11,192 bases of DNA from Zarea fungicola (lineage: Eukaryota > Ascomycota > Sordariomycetes > Hypocreales > Cordycipitaceae). The translations under genes and the position numbers were made by a program. The stretch is taken from assembly GCA_900169235.1 (NCBI GenBank), contig FWCC01000719.1, positions 1 through 11,192 on the forward strand. The letters are read 5' to 3'. The number at the start of each line of letters is the position of its first letter. Within the stretch, counting starts at the first letter, position 1. Shown here one piece after another: positions 8,105 to 11,192 of the stretch. The notes beneath the pieces are model-generated. The model was not told the DNA's origin. It did no database searches and saw nothing but the letters and a program-made list of their open reading frames with translations.

Positions 8105-9352
8105 TTACGTCTTCAACTTGACAACCTCGTCGACCAGCCGCGCGCACTCACGACTCGCCCCAAACGCAGTTGACCAGCCGCCCCCTCCATGACCATAGCA
8201 GTGCACAATGGAACTCGCTCGCTGCCCACCACCGCCACCACACTCCTTTTCTACCCTCAGTCGCGTCTTTCGGTACGGCCGCAGTCCCTGCGCGAGCGGG
8301 TATTCAGGATCCAGCTTTGCGTCTTTCAGCACCGGTAGTAGCTGCTCGCACCGCTCCCGAATCTGGCGAACCTCGTTGCTGTCGAGCGTCAGGTCGAGCC
8401 GCGTCTCGTGCGGCTGCTCAATGGAGCCCATGAGGAGAATGGTGTCTGTGCGTGGCACCACAAAGGCCATGCTCTCGTGCCGGTCATCGGGCCTTGTCTC
8501 GGCGGACACAATCATGGCATTGTCAATCTTGGGAAAGCTGGTGCCGTCATTGACGACACGCAAGAGGGCGCCGCGAACGGGCAGGACGAGGCTGTCGGAG
8601 GCCAGGTCGGCGGCGCCCACGCCCGAGGCATTGACAATGGCCGAGGCCTGGTGCGTCTCCAGAAGCTCGACCTCCTGCGCGCGCAAGTCGCCGCATATAT
8701 GCTGCGTGTGCAACATGGCGCCTTTCGCCTCGACGAGAGACAGCAGATGGAACATGGCCGTGTCGGTGTCAATGACGGGCGCGAGATGCTCGTACGCGTC
8801 CTTGAGCCCGCCGCGCACGCCTCCGTTGGCACCGTACTTGGCAATCAGGTGCGCGCCGCGCCGGACCCCACCCGGCACAAACGCCTCCATCCGACGGATC
8901 TTGTGCGCCGTTTGCTCGTCCTCCGCCACGGGCCGCGTCAGGAACGAGGTGAAGACTCTCATCTTGACGCCCATGGCGACGGATAGCTCCGGCACCGCGG
9001 CCACGGCGGCGTAGATGTCGAACGAGGCAATGGCCCACTGCTCCAGACGAGTGCGGTCGGCGTCTGTGAGGCTCTGGGAGAAGAGGTTGCTGACGCGGCC
9101 GCACTGCGTCGGGGGCAGCTCCCACAAGGCGCCGGCGACCTGGGAGGTGAGTCGCTGGGCGCCGTCGGGATGCAGCGTGGGCCATGCCTTGGAGATGATG
9201 GTGACGCGGTAGCCGCGGTCGAGGAGGAACCAGGCTGTAGTCAGGCCTGCCACGCCTGTACCAATGACCAGTACACGAGGAGAAGATTGGTGTGGCACCT
9301 GGAGGGGTTGGTTGCCGGCGAGGAGATCAACTGCCAGTCGGATTGAAGCCAT
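8105..9352 (-). CDS. FAD-dependent oxidoreductase of the D-amino-acid oxidase (DAO) fold, 415 aa, complete, intronless
   Basis: Members of this family use FAD to oxidise a C-N bond, classically turning a D-amino acid into an imino acid and H2O2. The substrate here is unknown. Residues 27-50 form a Rossmann dinucleotide-binding unit with GTGVAG at 31-36. A DAO-like QVAGALW block follows at 71-77, NASGVGA at 241-247 and PVRGALLRV at 258-266. GLRPYRKTRLRVE at 356-368 carries Arg361, which aligns with the substrate-carboxylate arginine of classical DAO (Arg283 in the mammalian enzyme). HCYGHGGGGWSTAFGAS at 384-400 is close to the family signature, with Cys where Asn/His/Ala is usual and Ser at the last position. 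The length is slightly above the usual 340-390, owing to an N-terminal lead of about 25 residues and a Gly5 insert at 372-376. The ATG at 9352-9350 sits in an AGCAAAATGGC context, and an in-frame TGA five codons upstream excludes an earlier start without an intron. There is no signal peptide, no membrane segment and no C-terminal SKL; the end is VKLKT. GC is clearly higher than in the flanks. The fold is near certain; the substrate is not. Confidence 0.94.
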   Translation of the reverse strand: MASIRLAVDLLAGNQPLQVPHQSSPRVLVIGTGVAGLTTAWFLLDRGYRVTIISKAWPTLHPDGAQRLTSQVAGALWELPPTQCGRVSNLFSQSLTDADRTRLEQWAIASFDIYAAVAAVPELSVAMGVKMRVFTSFLTRPVAEDEQTAHKIRRMEAFVPGGVRRGAHLIAKYGANGGVRGGLKDAYEHLAPVIDTDTAMFHLLSLVEAKGAMLHTQHICGDLRAQEVELLETHQASAIVNASGVGAADLASDSLVLPVRGALLRVVNDGTSFPKIDNAMIVSAETRPDDRHESMAFVVPRTDTILLMGSIEQPHETRLDLTLDSNEVRQIRERCEQLLPVLKDAKLDPEYPLAQGLRPYRKTRLRVEKECGGGGGQRASSIVHCYGHGGGGWSTAFGASRECARLVDEVVKLKT

Positions 9353-9990
9353 TTTGCTACTTTTTCAAGGCAAATGCCAAGACGGTATTTGAATTTGACA
9401 GAACGGGTGGCCTGCCAAAATACCAGCAGTCATTGTATAACTCAATAATCGAGGTTGGGGTCCGTACGTCCCTGTGGGGTATGTTTCGCGGACAGCACAC
9501 AGAGAAGTTGCTTATTTCAGGTTCACGGCGCGCTAGGCTCAAACTGGCGGGGTTCCGGCGGGCTGAGACAGCGCATCATCGAGCTGGATGCCGTACGCTG
9601 TTTCAAACGGGACACGTCTGGATAGAGTTATGTTTACAAGTACATCTCGTCCATTTATACTTTCAAAGATGTATGTTATAGTTTTGTGGGTATAATCTCA
9701 GGCAAGGGATTTAGAAATTTAGTGTAGATCTAATGGTCGGTTTAAAGCGGGACCTCGGCACGGCCCGTTGCTGGACACGGCAAGGCGCGATTAGAATTTT
9801 CCGTCCACACATGTAGTGTTTGTGGACTTGTGAGCGTAGGTGCAGTATGACAATCGAGGGCCGACTGTCTGGCGGCGCTACAACCAGGAACGGCGACCAA
9901 CAGGATTTCCATCATCGCCACATTATCTCTTATTTCTCTTTTCTTTCGCTGATGGTGATGGACTGCAGCCGCCTTTTCACAACATGCAAT
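9353..9990. other. 5' upstream region of the DAO-like gene
   Basis: No gene is recognised. The region includes the in-frame TGA (9365-9367) that fixes the start codon of the oxidoreductase, a 7-bp inverted repeat (GGTATTT at 9384-9390, AAATACC at 9418-9424) and the TATA-like element at 9653-9659. A lone AGATAA on the minus strand lies at 9923-9928. Composition drops from the GC-rich coding block to ordinary levels right at the start codon. Confidence 0.5.
9653..9659 (-). promoter_or_regulatory. Candidate TATA box upstream of the DAO-like gene
   Basis: Read on the minus strand, this is TATAAAT within GTATAAATGG. It lies about 300 bp upstream of the oxidoreductase ATG, which would imply a 5' leader of roughly 250-270 nt. 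No upstream ATG frame of note is seen in that leader, and no CCAAT box was found nearby. A single AGATAA (the HGATAR type recognised by fungal GATA nitrogen regulators) lies further up at 9923-9928, but one isolated site is weak evidence. The assignment is by motif and position only. Confidence 0.3.
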
Positions 9991-10011
9991 TGCTCTAGCA
10001 TTTTGCGTCGC

Positions 10012-10033
10012 AAAAAAAAAAAAAAAAAAAAAA
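10012..10033. repeat. A22 homopolymer tract
   Basis: Twenty-two A on the plus strand, the longest homopolymer in the window. CAGCCGC occurs on both sides (9966-9972 and 10036-10042), which could be read as a 7-bp target-site duplication around a 63-bp insert. The insert shows no promoter box or known SINE feature, so chance is the simpler reading. Confidence 0.9.
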
Positions 10034-10198
10034 TTCAGCCGCTGTCTCTGATTTATTCCCTGTTTGCTCTTTTCTTTTTGCTGGTATTCTTCTATCCTGA
10101 TGACGGAGTATTTTGACTGCAAGAAGGAGGTTCAGGCAAAAAGGCAGCCCCGGCGCAAAAGTGACGACAAAGCGACGGCAAGCGTGACCAAAACGCGG

Positions 10199-10307
10199 TC
10201 CAACAGCGAATAGTTTGTTGAAAACGCCACAAAACGCCCATCCAACGGCGAGTCTCTCATCCAACGGCAGAAAGTTGGTTCAAACGCCACGAAAACGTCA
10301 ATCCAAC
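10199..10307. repeat. Imperfect direct repeat, 61-bp period, about 48 bp per copy
   Basis: Copy 1 (10199-10246) and copy 2 (10260-10307) both begin with TCCAAC, run through a GTTTGTTGAAAACGCCAC or GTTGGTTCAAACGCCAC core, continue with AAAACG and end with CATCCAAC or AATCCAAC. A 13-bp spacer separates them. A further AAAACGC(G/C) word precedes copy 1 at about 10190, so the array may once have been longer. It has no coding interpretation: the covering plus-strand frame needs a TTG start. Confidence 0.7.
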
Positions 10308-10309
10308 AC

Positions 10310-10868
10310 TGGAAAGCCCGTCCTAACATATGAAAGTGTAAAGAAAAAGAAGAAAGCACAAGCACGGTCACCAACTCCGGTAAACCAGACTAGCGCATTG
10401 TTGAGCTTAGAAGACAGCATAGCTGGCCGCGCAGCCACAGATGTACAATGCTACATACCATCTCCCAGCTCCCACAAGCCACCTGGGCGCGGCGACAATT
10501 CGTAGTGTAAGCCCCTACTTTTCTGCATCTCTGGCTTTCCGTTTTTTTCCCTCCAAATCCATCATCATGCATAGCCTGTGTCTGTGTTGCTGCAGTCAAG
10601 GTTCTTCGACGGACAAGACAGAGATTCTAGTTGCAGCCAGTCACCACCCTCTCGCTTGATGGTGAGCTTTGGCTGCAGTTTTTAATTCATGCTTGATGGC
10701 GCAGGGAACAAGGGTGAGGGTTTGCACACGCGCGAGCAGTTTGCGCATTCGTCTTCTGCATTGCCCAATCGGTGATTGTCTTTGCTTTTTATTGCAACAT
10801 GCCCGTCGAGTCGGAACCATTCAGCCTTGGATTGTCTCCCGCCGGGTATGTGTTGCTGAGTCTTGGTT
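10310..10868. other. Non-coding stretch, no recognisable gene
   Basis: An ATG frame at 10441-10659 (72 codons, Ser/Cys-rich) is the best of several short frames, and it has no domain. No tRNA A/B boxes and no conserved promoter element were found. Confidence 0.4.
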
Positions 10869-10933
10869 GTACCTACCAGGTACTTGGTGAGTGGTCGGTA
10901 GTGGTTGATAGTGGTCGGTATCGCCAAGTACCT
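10869..10933. repeat. Inverted repeat enclosing three 10-bp direct repeats
   Basis: AGGTACTTGG (10878-10887) and CCAAGTACCT (10924-10933) are exact reverse complements. Between them lie GTGGTCGGTA (10891-10900), GTGGTTGATA (10901-10910) and GTGGTCGGTA (10911-10920), the middle copy differing by two transitions. GTACCT at 10869-10874 can also pair with AGGTAC at 10878-10883 over a 3-nt loop, giving a competing small hairpin. Confidence 0.85.
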
Positions 10934-10946
10934 AGCCAGCCTGGAG

Positions 10947-10964
10947 AAAAAAAAAAAAAAAAAA
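10947..10964. repeat. A18 homopolymer tract
   Basis: Eighteen A on the plus strand, 14 bp after the inverted repeat that ends at 10933. No target-site duplication is visible. The remaining bases to 11192 show no gene; a GGTACC word occurs at 11106-11111. Confidence 0.9.
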
Positions 10965-11192
10965 GAGTCCAGTTTGGCGCAAGAGGATAAACGTCATGTC
11001 AAAGCCTCAGACTCGGATGGGTGCGGGCGAGTGGGGTCACTTTTACCCCGCTGCGGTATGGGCCTGTCCTCCTCCGTGGCTCTGGGGCTAGGAGGGGAGA
11101 TTACTGGTACCTGTACGAAGTAGTTGGTGAAGGAAACAAAGGCTTGCATAGGAAAGAAGACTAATGTAGGGAGGTCGACGCAAAAAGTATTG

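Noticed and set aside
8408..8986. A 192-codon plus-strand frame inside the same gene
   Set aside because: This is a second antisense shadow of the oxidoreductase with no recognisable domain.
8208..9014. A 268-codon ATG-initiated open frame on the plus strand, opposite the oxidoreductase
   Set aside because: It is antisense to a clearly conserved protein in GC-rich DNA, where antisense frames stay open because of codon bias. Its Arg/Ser-rich translation has no domain.
1..11192. tRNA, rRNA and CRISPR arrays
   Set aside because: No TTCGA-centred B box with a matching A box, no rRNA-like conserved stretch and no regularly spaced repeats with unique spacers were seen on either strand.

Overview
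The window looks like nuclear DNA of a filamentous ascomycete fungus. The evidence is one intronless, GC-rich gene of a fungal D-amino-acid-oxidase (DAO) type, with a start context of the CAAAATGGC kind, set in long stretches of lower-GC DNA that contain no recognisable gene. Nothing points to bacteria: there are no operons and no Shine-Dalgarno-led frames, and most other open frames can only be opened with GTG or TTG. The assignment to Sordariomycetes is a guess. It rests on the style of the protein and on AGGTAC-type intergenic palindromes near the right end.

Layout. Positions 1-300 hold three short tandem or direct duplications whose copies differ almost only by transitions. Positions 300-4390 hold no recognisable gene; 1640-3057 is especially stop-dense. 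Around 4393-4755 on the plus strand there are weak, stop-interrupted matches to two conserved motifs of an LTR-retrotransposon integrase, possibly a decayed Ty3/gypsy fragment. Positions 4760-7270 again show no supportable gene. Positions 7276-7404 carry a cluster of three hairpins and a perfect 8-bp tandem repeat.

The only confident gene is 8105-9352 on the minus strand, a 415-residue FAD-dependent oxidoreductase of the DAO fold. It is complete: an in-frame stop lies five codons upstream of its ATG, the N-terminal dinucleotide fold is intact, and the DAO C-terminal signature is nearly intact. It has a candidate TATA element about 300 bp upstream and a small hairpin about 55 bp beyond its stop codon.

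Positions 9360-11192 lie upstream of the gene and appear non-coding. They contain an imperfect 61-bp-period repeat (10199-10307), long A tracts (22 and 18 bases), and a compact element in which three 10-bp direct repeats sit inside a 10-bp inverted repeat (10878-10933).

No genes work together here. The oxidoreductase is isolated within the window, and its neighbours, if it belongs to a cluster, lie outside it. No new defence or mobile system could be supported. The most unusual material is the set of small structured repeats.
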